Below, one piece after another: positions 12,901 to 25,429 of a stretch of DNA of 64,000 nt (positions are counted from its first letter, which is position 1; each line of letters starts with the position of its first letter). The stretch comes from Phlegmacium glaucopus (taxonomy: Eukaryota; Basidiomycota; Agaricomycetes; Agaricales; Cortinariaceae): NCBI GenBank assembly GCA_015039465.1, contig MU130544.1:116955-180954 (forward strand). The letters are read 5' to 3'. The notes under the pieces were generated by a model. The model was given only the letters and a program-made list of their open reading frames with translations, was not told where the DNA came from and ran no database searches. Both the position numbers and the translations under genes were made by a program.

Positions 12901-14011
12901 CACACCAGACGTCATGAAATCTAAGCATAGAAAAAGAAATATGATAGGTTAGTCATTGAGCGATGGTTATTGGAGAATATATACCCACACGCAGCCAACG
13001 CAGCTCCGCAACCAGCATAGATCGGACCTATCATGACCAATTTCCTCTCACTTGGCTTACAGCCTTTCTCTGGATCAGAAGAGCTACCACTTGTCGCAGG
13101 AGAGCGAGGCTGAAGCTTCCAACTCCACCAACGGCGTTGCGGCGCAGCAGTTATGGTGGTGGCAGCAGCTTCAGTTGGCACTTGCGCATCCGTTTTTTCA
13201 TTAAATTCTGCTCGAGGCCCTTCGTCTCTTGAAACTACCGAAGGGGAAGCTCGATGAATTTGCTGTGAATGATGGGGATGATGAACACTTGGAAAAATAG
13301 AAGCAGAAGAGGCAGATCCAGGTCTACTTGAGACGGTCCGGGTCTTCCAAAGAAATTTGATCATTTTCTCCTCGAATTCTTGGGATAAAGGAATGATGTT
13401 TTCGAGGCTGTAACTCCATAAAACGACGGCCCGTTCGTCTCGCTATATTTTTTTTTGGAAAAAGAACAAGATCAAAAAGGGAATTAACAAACGAGGGAGT
13501 ACGATAACTTACGATGAAAGCACCACATTGATCTTTCTCTGCTTGAGGCAATTGATCCATGGAATCTATAATCTGGAGACGGGTATTGAGGTCCAAAGAC
13601 AGGGAAGTATCGTTAGGGCCCCTACATGTACGTTCGATTGTCAATAAAAATCCAAGGGCCCATATCCTGTTTCAAAAAACATACATTTTGCGAATAGCAG
13701 CTTGAATGGACGCATTTCGAATTTTGACTGCAACGATTGGATTAAGTCGACGGACAGCAGCCTCGAAAGGGACCAAAGCGGCATTTTCGTATGGAAAGAC
13801 ACGAAAAAAACCAGTCTCGACACGGATGGCTACACCTCCATGAGTGTTTTCTTCCGCTGACATGAACCAGTTGTCTAGCTGGGTGCTCTCATCTTATGAA
13901 GGTCAATTATATATACAAACAAAAACGAAGGAAAAAAGCTGGCTCACATATCTTGTGTAGCCAAGCATCCCACAAGTCATAGTCGCTGTTGTAGATAGTG
14001 ACTGCAGACAT
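9982..14011 (-). CDS. Family 2 glycosyltransferase, multi-pass membrane (cellulose/chitin/hyaluronan-synthase-like)
   Basis: Nineteen exons were assembled on the minus strand with consistent phases: 14011-13948, 13892-13685, 13621-13513, 13442-12989, 12920-12811, 12752-12715, 12654-12514, 12416-12364, 12295-12121, 12049-12033, 11961-11674, 11607-11257, 11155-11033, 10970-10956, 10820-10598, 10519-10448, 10386-10334, 10274-10102, 10020-9982. They give 901 residues. The GT-A core shows MPVYKES, FICDDG, a DxD motif (IIDSDT, about residues 520-525) and SEDFD (about 623-627). After these come ELARWQKYAYG, NPFIKWW and a C-terminal membrane domain with TWGATGKEVE. Such enzymes polymerise sugars from nucleotide-sugar donors at a membrane; the polymer cannot be told from sequence. 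It is divergent from the SKN1-like gene. The weakest junction is the exon-4 donor. Confidence 0.85.
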
Positions 14012-15099
14012 TGTCTAAGGGGAGGACGAGAAGCTAGTCCTGGAATGGGAAGAAGAACGGGGTCCGGTGGCCGAGCGTTGAACTTTATACAGAACATCTT
14101 GGAACTCGGACAGCCTTGTGGAAGTTGAGGATCTGAGATGTGACATCCGTGACAGATGCATCCAGGTGTTCCTTGTATTCTCTCACCAAAACTTGACAAG
14201 CGGCATTGTGGAACACTTGACATGCCCCTCGAGAATACTTGCTGTCCGTTATTAGACACCGCTTTATGTGCGTTTATTCTCTTGAAACTATAGGGCACAT
14301 GTATCTTAAAAGGCACACTATTTGTTCCGAATAGATAGGCAGAGTGAAATTCAGGGCATGGCATGAACATATGCCAACATTATTTTGATCTATCATTCAC
14401 CCGTACCACCGAGTTTTTTCTCGACAGACGTTATTAATAAAGTCAACTTGGACCCCTGGGATCACATCGATAACAATTCCTCTCTGTTCAAGCATATCGA
14501 GTTCATCCAACAATTTCGTCTCTCTTTTGGTGTATCAAGCCCATCCAGGAACCAAGAGGTTTCACGCACATAACGTAGCCGCGACCGGCATCGATTATGT
14601 CTCATTCTCAGGGCTATTTCTAGTACATTTATCAGTGGCGGTTGCAAGTTTGAAGCTTTCGTTAACATTCGGCCCTTTGATCATTATATTATGACAATCC
14701 TGATTGTGCGAAACCTGTCAGATTTTCAATGAACAATGTCGGGGGTCCTGACAATGTTCATCCGTCGGATTGCGAGAACTTTAAGGTCTTTTGGCAGCGT
14801 GTACGTCCGAAGTTCACACGTGAATTGCCTCGCATCCTGCTCCGCAGAAGTTTGTGGACCGAAGTGAAGGTGGTCCTGGAATCTTGATATGGCCTTTGTA
14901 TCTCCAGCCCTGATCTGAATGTTATACTTAATTAAGAGGCCTAGACATTTGTTTCCCTTCCAGTGGTAAGCGGATAACGCGATAACCCACCCTGTCCCTG
15001 TCCTCCAGCGTACGTCCGTGTCCTTTTTTTCTTATCCTTTTCTTCTTGTCCAACTTATAAACTACCCCCCAGTCCAAAACCTCTGAGTTTCTTCGGACA
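14012..15099. promoter_or_regulatory. Divergent intergenic region between two cell-wall-type genes
   Basis: The 1.09 kb between the glycosyltransferase start (minus) and the SKN1-like start (plus) contains no supported gene and must hold both promoters. A long pyrimidine tract (about 15017-15050), common upstream of fungal transcription starts, precedes the SKN1-like ATG. No clear TATA box was identified. Confidence 0.5.
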
Positions 15100-17455
15100 A
15101 TGTCGCAGTCTAACAGTGGTACAGCCAGCAGCAGCAATAATGACAAACCGAAGACTTTTTATATCGCTGGGCAGCCTTACCCTATGAACGACAACGTGCC
15201 TAGCCCTATTCTCCGTCCAAGCAAGGCAGAAAGTCGTGTTAATGTTACTCGTCCAAACACAGCCGACACGACGTCAACTCGCCCAACCACAGCCAACTCT
15301 TTGCTCAACAACGACCCTTTCGCCACTCCCGTATCTAGTCGTCCTCCATCTATTCGGCATTTACAGCCGCCTGCGAGCCCTAATGCATCCAGAGTCGCTT
15401 TCCCAGACTCAGTCCTCACTGGCCCACGGAATAGACCCCCTGTAGCCGGCAGCCAGTCATCCGCTTTTTCTTCCGCGCGGTCTTCTTCACGTCTATCCTC
15501 GACGCCCTATTCTGCAGCAGCAGCAGCAACAGCGAATGACAACGCGGCCCCAAAAGGAAAAGTACCCCGCATGCGTTCTCACATGTTGTCCGGCTCGACC
15601 CCAATCCCAAAACCATGGAAAGACAACAAGAGCACCAGAGCCATCGTTTCTTACTGGATAGTCTACTTCATCATTTTCTTAGGAATATCAGGGGGTGCAT
15701 TCCAGTGCTATTGGACTTACACACACGTTGCCTTGGATAAGCAACCGTTGTGTATAGTTTTGGAAGAAAACTTTGATAACGAGGATGCTGTCTTTGGACC
15801 ACAAGGAACTTTCTTTAGAGAAGTTAATATGGATGGATTTGGGTAAGTTCTTTAACCGGCGGTCATTTCTCCTTCTCCTGTCCTGCCTTCCAAACCTTTC
15901 CTGCTACGAAAGCTTCTATTCTCACTGCAATCCATCAAATCACTGACTCACTCTTACCATAGCAATGGCGAATTCGAAATGACAACTGCATCTGTCAACA
16001 ATTCCTTCATCAGAGACGGAATGCTGTATATAGTCCCAACTCTCACATCAGATAACATCGGCACAGCCGCCGTTCTAGACGACGCAGTTTACAACATCAC
16101 CGGCTGTACATTCAACATCACGCATCCGAATAACGGCTTCTTGCCTAGCGGCGTTTTTGATCAAGCTGGATATCTACAGTCATGTAGCGCTGTTAGCAAT
16201 GCTACGTTGGGAACGGTGATTAATCCTGTACAAAGTGCGAGATTGACGACCAGGAATAGCGCTAGTATTCGTTATGGCAGGGTGGAGATTAGAGCCAAGA
16301 TGCCGAATGGGTAGGTTTATTTCTATTTTTAGTCCCGATCCGTATAGACGAAAGCTGACTTTTTGCTTAATAGTGATTGGGTGAGTCAGCTCACGGTATC
16401 ATAAACATTCATAGACATATCTGATACTCAACAATTGAAGTTATGGCCTGCGTTATGGATGCTCCCAAAGGACAACGTATACGGTCAATGGCCATTAAGC
16501 GGTAAGCACCTAAAAACAGATTCACAAACCTCAGCCAACTCAACTCTCTCTCTCTCTCTCGCAGGTGAAATCGATATAGTCGAATCTCGTGGAAACGGTC
16601 TCAAATATACTGCCCAGTACGTCCTTACCCTTTCCTTTTTTTGAAACAATCCTCTTCAACTATCTATCATCCAGTGGTTCCAACTTCGTTCAAGGTTCCC
16701 TCAACTGGGGCCCAACACCTTATCTAAACGGCATATCAAATTCTTACAGTTGGTGGACTGATAAACGTAAATCATTCGCATCAGGATTCCATACGTACGT
16801 TTTAGAGTGGACAGATAGTTTCTTGTGAGTCCTTTTTTCGTTTCTCTTCTTGGCTGGACTTAATCATATATACACCGCCCTGTTTGATAGACGTATATAC
16901 GTAGACACTCGTCTACACACTCTTCTCGACTTTCGTTTCAACAAACCTTTCTTCCAACGTGGCGACTTTCCTGAAATCATATTCAACGGTTCAGGGTTAG
17001 CACCTCTGCCTAACCCATGGATTAACGGGACGAATGCAACGCCCTTCGATCAGGGTATGTTTCCCCCCCTTTCTTTTCATCAATTTCTTCTTAACCTGTT
17101 GTATAGAGTTCTACCTCATCATGAACGTAGGCGTCGGTTCTACTAATGGATGGTTTCCAGAAGGTCAAGGCGACAAACCTTGGCTTGATCATTCTCGAAG
17201 TACGTTTTCAGATCGATATCCTTCTTGATTTCATTCCACTAACTACACTTCATTCACTCCTTTCCAAATTCACTTGTAACCAGACCCAGCCCGCGATTTC
17301 ATACAAGGTATGAAGCAATGGTACCCTACGTGGCCTTCAACCGTCGAAGATCGCGCCATGATTGTGTAAGTCCTTTTCTCCCTTCAACTCCTTTTCGCTC
17401 CGTTGAATGAATGAACAGTGACTATGTCAAAATGTGGAAACATTGTGGAACGTAA
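15100..17455 (+). CDS. SKN1/KRE6-family beta-glucan synthesis-associated protein (GH16 fold)
   Basis: Ten exons: 15100-15842, 15963-16310, 16374-16380, 16441-16501, 16565-16616, 16675-16824, 16891-17054, 17107-17199, 17284-17365, 17419-17455. Phases agree and give 578 residues. The order is a Ser/Thr/Pro-rich cytosolic N-terminus, one membrane segment (about 183-206, YWIVYFIIFLGISGGAF), then a lumenal GH16-like domain. That domain has EENFDNED, RVEIRAKMPNGDWLWPALWMLP and the catalytic-type EIDIVESRG (E388, D390, E393). It continues with GSLNWGP, NVGVGSTNGWFPEG and a C-terminal YVKMWKHCGT. Family members (yeast Kre6/Skn1) act in beta-1,6-glucan assembly in the secretory pathway. Exon 3 is only 7 bp. 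This is the sole intact copy; three decayed copies lie nearby. Confidence 0.93.
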
Positions 17456-18508
17456 CCAAAAAGACGTTTGGATGTGAGGATTAAACCATATACATCAATG
17501 GTATATACTCCCGGGCTGTAGATTATTTATTTATTGTGTCGATGTCGATAATGGATGGGGTTGGGTGTTTTTTGATGTTTTTCTTTAATTATTTTAGGGC
17601 GTTTGTCGGTTTTTTTTTTGGGATTTCTTGGGTAGTCTTGAGTTCTTTACATTCTTTTAGTGGTTACAATTTGGGGTGTTCATGATATATAATAGTTTCT
17701 TTTTTGCATGGTATTTTATTATTATTATGGACGCTCACTGACGAAATGGCGGGTCGCTTTGCAATATTTTTAATAGTAGATCATCTTGCCCAGTGACTAA
17801 CCCTGTTGTCTATACCAAAGCGTCTATTGTTCATCTTCAGATGCGCTGCCACCAGTTGGAAAACAGGACTACCCCGATCCGAGAGACTCGCAGGGAACGG
17901 ATGATCATGATACTAACATTAAGGCAACCAGTAAGTTTATAATCTCGGTAGCTTCATGCATGCTTGGTCCGAAGTCGGCCAACTTAACACACTAGTAGAA
18001 CATGGGTTTTGAATTATTGGAATGAGAGATGCAAAATGCAAAATGTGTATGCGGGATTCTTGTTGGCATAGGCGCCCGGTAGAGCTCATTGACATCCTCG
18101 GTGAATAGGCGTGAGGATGTCATCTGGAAGGGCGGTCGTAGCCTCGTAGCGAGGCTGCTGATGGATCATTTTGAAGTAGCGTCGAAGTTTGATTTCGGCG
18201 TTTATGGCGATGAGGAGAATGTTCATATCTTGGGTTTCGTCGCGGTTCTGCAAGTCGTATCGGAAGGGTGGTAAGCGACTCGCAAATGCTTCGGTTGCAT
18301 CATGCAACACAGTTCTGGTAGCAGGATCATAGATGGGGAGGACTGTAGAGAAATTACCTACATAATGCTCGACTCAGCTCAATATCAACACACGCAATCG
18401 TGCATCCCCGAATACAAAGCCGGACTAGGAGACAGTGATAAGAAGTATGACTACAATGTCAAAGTCCAGAGCGCAAAAACAAAAACAAAAAAGTCCAAAT
18501 AAACGTAA
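17456..18508. other. Convergent intergenic spacer (duplicated)
   Basis: No gene. It holds the 3' ends of the SKN1-like gene and of membrane-protein copy B. The same spacer recurs near 5512-6180 (inverted) and 22690-23560, which shows that the whole convergent pair was duplicated. Confidence 0.6.
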
Positions 18509-20192
18509 CTATATGTGGGGTATAAAAGCGGTCCATTTCAGGTCTAAAAGTGCCTCAGGAGGAAGCGAACGTAAGGCTAGAAGAGGAAGAACGAGGAGCG
18601 CAACACGGGAAAGCCAATATACCGCCATATAGGGGATCAGCGTGTGAATTATGCCGGGGACAGTGAAGATAATAGTCATGATAATAGGGAGGACTGTGAT
18701 GTTGACAGCACTAATCCTCCAAACATATTGCTCTGCAACCGACTGAAACCTAAAGGACCATGCGATACAATGAATCCCACCAAACAATATGCCAATGCCT
18801 ATTCCAATCAATCTGCCACGACTATCGATTAATGGAAGTGACGCATAGAATGTTGAAACGGACAGAGGGTCCGGGTGTCTGTCACAAGAGTCGAAGGACA
18901 TGGAAATAATAGGACCCAACATGATGCGGAATGGCTTCTTGATAAGAATAATTATCAGGGCGAACAACCCTTTGTCCTTGAGCTCTTCGCGGATATAGGT
19001 GCAAAAGCGCGCGAAGGTGGAGGGATTACGCTGGAATGGAGTGGAGATAGTAAAACCATCCTTTTGGCCCTGTTTATCTTGGCCAGTAGTTCCTCCATAC
19101 TCTAAATCCATGGTCGGCATTCCAGCTACTTGATTGGAAGATGGCTGTGTAGTATCTGGAGTTGTAGGAAAGACAGGATAGACGTCGGAATGCAATGAGG
19201 AGATATCTTGGTCAGGAACTGCGGCGAACGGTAAACTGGATTCTGAAGAATAGTCGGAATACAGCGAGGAAATTTCTGGGTCACGAGTTTGTCTGTGCTC
19301 TGAATCCGTGGCCGGCAGTCTAGCTTCTCGAGCAGAGGACAGTAATGCAGTATTTGAAGTTGTAAGGCGACAAAAATGGACGGGGACCGGACAGGAAACA
19401 TCGAGAGGTTTATTCCACCAAAGGAAGTACAAGATGGCGTTTAGAATAGAAAAAGCAAGGGTTGCCAATTCCAATTCGGTGAGGATTAGCCCGGCAACAC
19501 CCCGTGCGATGCATTGACCAATGAACCAAGTAGTTTGGAGAACAGCAAAGCCTTTGGAGAAAGAGTCTCCTTTGCTCCTGTCCCGAATGCCTTTTTCCGA
19601 GATAGTTGGCCAATCAATCTTCCCCTCTGCCACAAGCCTTTCAAGCTTTTCGATCTTCAAATTTTTAGCCATAACACCATCTTTGTAAAGCATGAAGCCC
19701 CCCATTGAAGCTAAAAAGCCGTGTGTTATAGTCCATCCTCGATCTGATATTGAAATTAGTTATATGGTCATTCGAGAGATCCAAAGGAGAAATATTACAC
19801 CTTCATGTCTCTTCGCGATATCATGAGCTGCGTACCACTGTCTTGCTGCCCATGTAATCAACATCTCAGGTGCAATGAGCGTGCATCCCATTATCATCAA
19901 GCGCCTGACGAATATTCGAGTGGAGCTGTCTGATGGAGCTGGAATATTAGGATGTACTGAAATCCATGAGCACGCGAAAAGTGTGGCGAAGCAGCTCCAA
20001 ACGATGTTCCATTCCGATCGCTGTGTGAACTTGTTGGAGTCGGTTTCGCGTGGTTTCGCGTGGATAGAATGAACTTTCACATGTTGCGTGTGGAGGTCTT
20101 GCGAGGACGTTGCCATGCAAGAAAAGACTGTAGAGTATGAACAGGAATGTCATCATCAGGAGGGGGGAATATAAATTGGTTTGCTCTTCCAC
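18509..20192 (-). pseudogene. Multi-pass membrane protein, copy B, with a 10-bp tandem duplication in exon 1
   Basis: Exon 2 (about 19750-18509) is fully open and ends in the same four-helix C-terminus as copy A. Exon 1 carries RSEWNIVWSCFATLFAC and ends near 19800 before a short intron. At about 20042-20065 the sequence TTTCGCGTGG is tandemly duplicated relative to copy C. This shifts the frame between the signal-peptide part (ATG at 20192 or the MMTFLFILYSLFLHGN methionines) and RSEWN. An in-frame ATG at 20116 could still give a protein without the signal peptide. This is the least damaged of the three copies, so it could be expressed from the internal start. Function unknown. Confidence 0.65.
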
Positions 20193-20309
20193 GGAGTGCA
20201 GTCGTTCCGGGTGAGTTCCCTGTCTGACTTGCCTTCTGTATTTTATGGAACCATGCCAGCTACAAAAAGAAGCATTGCACAGCCTAGCTTAGCGGGTTTC
20301 TGTCATCTG

Positions 20310-21130
20310 GTGTGAGGAAAGGTATAACCGATAACCAATTATCTTGCACGGCATTGTGGCCTTTTAGCCCGTATTTCAAGCGAGTCACTAACATGTGACC
20401 GAGTAATATTTGTTGTAATAATTTCAAGCGAAATTAGGGCTGCGCAACGTGCTGTAACCATACCGTAACACCCATGTACTATAGCTACAGTTACGGTGCG
20501 CAGCCCTATCAGTTGCATGTTGCAAATTGCGATGCAGGCTCGACACCGGTGGCCTTACCTATCGGAATTTGTAATCACATAAAAATTATTTGGGGTTTGA
20601 TTACTCAATCTTCTATTGCTATCTCATAGGGATTGGAGGCAAGTCTACTTGCAATGATGCAATACATGATGCAATTTTCATAGCATGTATGAAAATGTGT
20701 TGCGTGATGAAATGATGCGTGATGCAATTTTCGGCAACGACCGATTATTGATAAAACATTTGTTGCGTGATGATGATGTATGACGGTATTCTAATCTACG
20801 ATCATTCTTCACTGCGATCATTTCTTCACTGCGATCATTCTTCACTATGATTTTTCCAGTGTGATTTGACACGACTTCCCACGGTTCCCCCTCGACGAGC
20901 TATACCAAGTAACGATCAACGTCTTCAGATCTCAAATAGAAGAGCAGGCATAGTTGTATGCAGAGATCGATTCCGTCAGAAGAGTTCATCATCTTGGCCT
21001 TTTAGGCCGACAAGCCACCAGAAAACAAAAATCACGCTGTTCCCTGTAATACGAGAGCATTACACTGCCATGCCTTGCACATAACGTGGACCTAATATTT
21101 CGCTGGTCGTAACTGGTCTACTCGTCCAAG
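20310..21130. other. Intergenic region with a 74-bp palindromic mini-element
   Basis: No gene is supported. It contains the mini-element at 20435-20508, short GATGCAATTTTC and TTCACTGCGATCATT repeats (20640-20860), and from about 21085 the left border of the SKN1-like pseudogene duplication. Confidence 0.5.
20435..20508. mobile_element. Mini inverted-repeat element (74 bp)
   Basis: The sequence starts TAGGGCTGCGCA and ends with its exact complement TGCGCAGCCCTA, with further partial pairing inside. The TAGG/CCTA ends resemble the hAT-like elements in this window. No target duplication was found, so this could also be a chance stem. Confidence 0.5.
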
Positions 21131-22686
21131 GTACTAACAGTCAACTCACCCAAAGACAACCAACTCTTTGTCCAGCCCTTTCGCCACTCCCATATCTAGT
21201 CGCCTTCTTTCACCGACAACTAATCCATCCATTTTTTCCTCTGCACAGTGCCCATCCTCAACGCCCTTACGTTGACAACATAACCCACTGTACAACATCA
21301 CAAGTGCAAACAATAAGTTCTTGCTCAACGCTCGGAGTCAACAGAGCAGGATTTTAGCACGGGAGGGTGATTACTCCTGTCCAGAGTGTGAGATGGACAT
21401 CCAGGAATATGCGCCGCTAGCATTCATTTTGGAAGAGTGGAGATTCTAGAGTAAAAATGGCAAAAATGGATGAGTCCTGTAGGTCTGTAGACGATAGTCC
21501 TTTTTTTCAATTATTGGCTTTGTTTAAATTCTAATTGGGTGAGTCATCTCCGAAATTGTGCACATTGTAACTCTCTGACCCTCGTCATTTGCTCCTATGG
21601 CCCGTATTATGGATGCTCCTAAAGGACAGCATATTATAGTCCATGGCCGCTGCTTTTAATCCGTAAACATTTTATTGCCCTACTCTTTCCCTCTGAAACA
21701 AATCCCACCAATACCACCTAATTATGAACATCAGCTTCCAACACCGGGTCTAAACACCTAGCCTAACGGTATATAGTTGGTGGACTGAGAAACATAAATC
21801 GTTTGCTTTAGATGGACCAACAACTTATGAGTTTTCTTCTTCCTTCTTTTTTTCGTTGGCCTCACATAAACGTTAACCGTCACTACTCGCTGCCCTCCAA
21901 ATAGACGTATGTAACTCGTAGATGTCCTAAATGGCATATCAAAATCTCACAGTCGGCGGACTGATAAACATAAATTATTTGCATCAGGGTTCCATACATA
22001 CGTTCTAGAGTGGACAGATAGTTTCTTTTGAGTCCGTGAGTCCTTTTTTTAAAAATTTTACATTTCTCTTCCTCACTTACATATACAACGCCTATTTAAT
22101 ATACTTCTGTGTTTTTTTTACACTCATCTACTCACTCTCCTTGACTTTTGCTTTGACAAACCGTCCTTCCAACGTGGCGACTTTCCCGAAATCATATCCA
22201 ACGATTCAGGATTGGCGCCTCTACCTAACCAGTGGATTAACGGGACAAATGCAACGCCTTTCAATCAGGGTATGGTTCTTTTTCCTATTTCTCCTCATTA
22301 CTTTCCTCTTAATACGTTGCATAGAATTCTACCTCATCATGAATGTAGGTGTTGGTGCTACTAATGGATGATTTCCAGAAGGTCAAGGGGACAAACCTTG
22401 GGTTTGACCATTTTCGAACTACGTTGCAGATCCTAATCCTTCTTGATTTAATTCCGTTACTCATTCATTCCTTTCAAATCCACTCAAATCCACTTGTAAC
22501 CAGACCCAGCCCGCGATTTCATAACATCTATAAGCAATGGTACCCTACATGGCCTTCAAACATCGAACGCCATGATTGTGTAAGTCCTTTCTCCATTCGC
22601 CTCCTGTTCGTTCTCTAATCAATATCGTCCTCCGTCCGTTGAATAAACAGTGACTATGTCAAAATGTGGAAACATTGTGGAACGTA
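21131..22686 (+). pseudogene. SKN1/KRE6-like GH16 pseudogene 2 (rearranged)
   Basis: This matches the intact gene from within exon 1 (AACTCTTTG...CACTCCCATATCTAGTCG) through the last exon (VKMWKHCGT, stop at 22684-22686). Large internal pieces of exons 1, 2 and 5 are missing. The exon-6/7 region is partly repeated, and stops and frameshifts are frequent. The later exons (RGDFPEIIF equivalent near 22170, NVGVGATNG near 22340, PARDF near 22505) are still recognisable. It is followed by convergent membrane-protein copy C, so the pair was duplicated together. Confidence 0.8.
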
Positions 22687-23560
22687 ACTAAAAAAAAAAG
22701 GTTTGGATCTGAGGATTAAACCACATACATCAATGGTATTTACTCCTGGGCTAGTAGATATATTTATTGTGTCGATGTCGATAATGGGTTGGGTAGTCTT
22801 GGCTTCTTCAAATTCTTTTGGTGGTTACAATTTGGGATGTTCATGATGTATAATAGTTTTTGCATGGTCTTTTTCCATTATCATGGACGCTAATTGACAA
22901 AATGGCACGTTTGCTAGGTAAGTCGCTTTTGAATTCCTGCCCAGCCACCAAGTCTGTCTATACCAAAGCGTCTGTTGTTGATCTCCAGATGTTCTGCCAC
23001 CAGCTGGAAAACATAATTACCGGATCCGAGAGACTCGCTGGGAACGGATGATCATGATACTAACATTATGCAACCAATTTTATAATCTCGGTTAGCTTCA
23101 TGCCTGCTTGGTGCGAGGTCGGCCAAACACACCAGTAGAACGGGGGTTTTGAATTATTTGAGTGAGATGCGAAATGCGAAATGCGGAATGCGGAATGTGT
23201 AAGTATATGCGGGAATCTTGTTGGCACAGGCACCTAGTGAGTATAGAGCTCATTGACATTCTCGGTGAATAAGCACGAGAATTTTATCTGGAAGGACGGT
23301 TGTAGCCTCGTATTATCGAGGCTGCTGTTGGATCATTTTGAAGTAGTGTCTTGAAACTTGAGTTCAGCGTTTCAGGAAAATATTCATATCATGGGTTTCA
23401 TCGCGGTTCTGAAAGTCGTGTCAGGCTCGGTCCAAATGCAAGGATACACGCTTGCTAAGTAAGTTACGCTAGGAATGTCCAATTCAACTGATAGTAATGA
23501 GAAGTATAAGTACAATGTTAAGTCCAGAGCACGAAAACAATAACGTGCAAATAAATGTAA
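22687..23560. other. Convergent intergenic spacer (duplicated copy)
   Basis: No gene. It is a diverged copy of 17456-18508, with the same order of landmarks, for example CAAAGCGTCTGTTGTTGATC. Confidence 0.6.
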
Positions 23561-25290
23561 TTATATGTGGGGTATAAAAGCAGTCCATTTCAGGTCTAAA
23601 AGTGCTTCAGCAGGAAGCGACCGTAAGGCTAGAAGAGGAAGAACGAGGAGCACAGCATGTGAAAGCCAATAAACCACCATATAGGGGATCAGAGAGTGAT
23701 GTATGCCGTATCGAAAAATGACAGCGAAGATAATAGTGATGATAATAGGGAGGACCGTGATGTTGACAGCACTAATCTTCCAAATATATTGCTCTGCAAC
23801 CGACTGAAACCTAAAGGACCATGCGATACAGTGAATCTCACCAAACAATATGCCAATGCCTATTCCAATCAATCTTGCATGACTTTCTCTTGATGTGGGT
23901 GGCGCATAGAACGGTGGAATGGACAGAGGGTCCCGGTGTCTGTTACCCATAACATCAAAGGACATGGAAATGATAGGAGCCAGCATTACTTGGAATGGCT
24001 TCTTGACTATTAGGGTGAACAACCTTTTGACCTCGACCTTTTCGCAGGGATAGGTGCGAAAACGCGTGAAGGCAGAGAGATTATGCTGGAATATTTTGCG
24101 GATATAGGCGCGAAAACGTGCGAAGGCAGAGGGATTATGTTGGAACGGAGTGAAGATAGGAGGATAGTCGGAAGTCAATGAGATATCTTGGTCACGAGTT
24201 TCTCTGAACTGTAAATATGTGGTCGACATTTCACATGCAGTGTCCAAAATTGAAAGGTAAGAAAAGTCGGAATACAATGAGGAAATATCTTGGTCACGAG
24301 GTTGTAAATCTGTGGTCGGCATTTCATATACAGGGCGCAAAGTTGAAAGATAAGAAGAGTAGGAATACAATGAGGAAATATCTTGGTCACGAGTTTCTCT
24401 GTACTCTGAATCCATGGCCGGCACTCTAGCTTCTCGATCAGAGGACGGTAATGCAGTCTTTGAAGTTGTAGGAGGACGAGGATGGATGGCGACAGGACAG
24501 GAAACACCAAGAGGTTTATTCCACCAAAGGAAGTACAAGATGGCGTTTAGAACAGAAAAAGCGAGCGTTGTCAATTCCAACTCAGTGAGGATTAGTCCAG
24601 CAACCACCCGTGCGATGCATTGACCAATGAACCAAGTAGTTTGGAGAACGGCAAAGCCTTTGGAGAAAGAGTCTCCTTTGCTCCTGTCCTGTCCTGAATG
24701 TCTTTTTCTGAGATAGTCGGCCAATCAATCTTCCCCTCTGCCACAAGCGTTTCGAGCTTTTCGATCTCCAGATTTTCAGTCATAACACCATCTTCGTGAA
24801 GGATGAAGCCCCCCATTGAAGCAAAAAAGCCATGCGTTGTAGTCCATCCTCGATCTGATATATCGAAATCAGTCATATAGTCATTCGAGAGATTCAAAGG
24901 AGAAAGATCACACATCTATGTCTCTTGCGATATCATGAGCTGCGTACCACTGTCTTGCTGCCCATATAATCAACATCTCAGGTGCAATGAGCGTACATCC
25001 CATTATCATCAAGCGCCTGACGAATACTCGCGTGGAGCTGTCTGGTGGAGCTGGAATATTGGGATGTACTGAAATCCATGAGCACGCGAAAAGTGTGGCG
25101 AAGTAGCTCCAAACGATGTTCCATTCCGACCGCTGTGTGAAATTGTTGGAGTCGGTTTCGCGTGGATAGAATGAACTTTCACATGTTGCGTGTAGCGGGT
25201 TTCTGTCATCTGATATGAGGAAAGCCGGGATTGTCGCCATATAAATGATAAATGATAACCGATAACCAATTATCTTGCACGGCATTGCGG
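23561..25290 (-). pseudogene. Multi-pass membrane protein, copy C, multiply frameshifted and 5'-truncated
   Basis: All family landmarks are present on the minus strand: RSEWNIVWSYFATLFAC, GWTTTHGFFASMGGF, WWNKPLG, and a C-terminus ending RSLPAEALLDLKW. Three lesions stand out against copies A and B. (1) A deletion upstream of CESSFYPRE removes the signal-peptide region (GTGTAGCGGG joins sequences about 200 bp apart in copy B). (2) One base is lost near 24925, just before the intron donor. (3) A 5-bp tandem duplication near 24685 (GGACAGGACAGG) shifts exon 2, so the reading passes from one frame (24915-24592) to another (24724-23561). Confidence 0.75.
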
Positions 25291-25429
25291 CCTTTTAGCC
25301 CGTATTTCAAGTCCGTGTTGACTTTGATCATGAGCGCTTGAGCCTTCTGCGGTTAAATGAAAAATGAATATAGAACCTACACTGGCAAATTTAGACAAGA
25401 GCATCAGTGCCATCCATCCCGTGTACACA

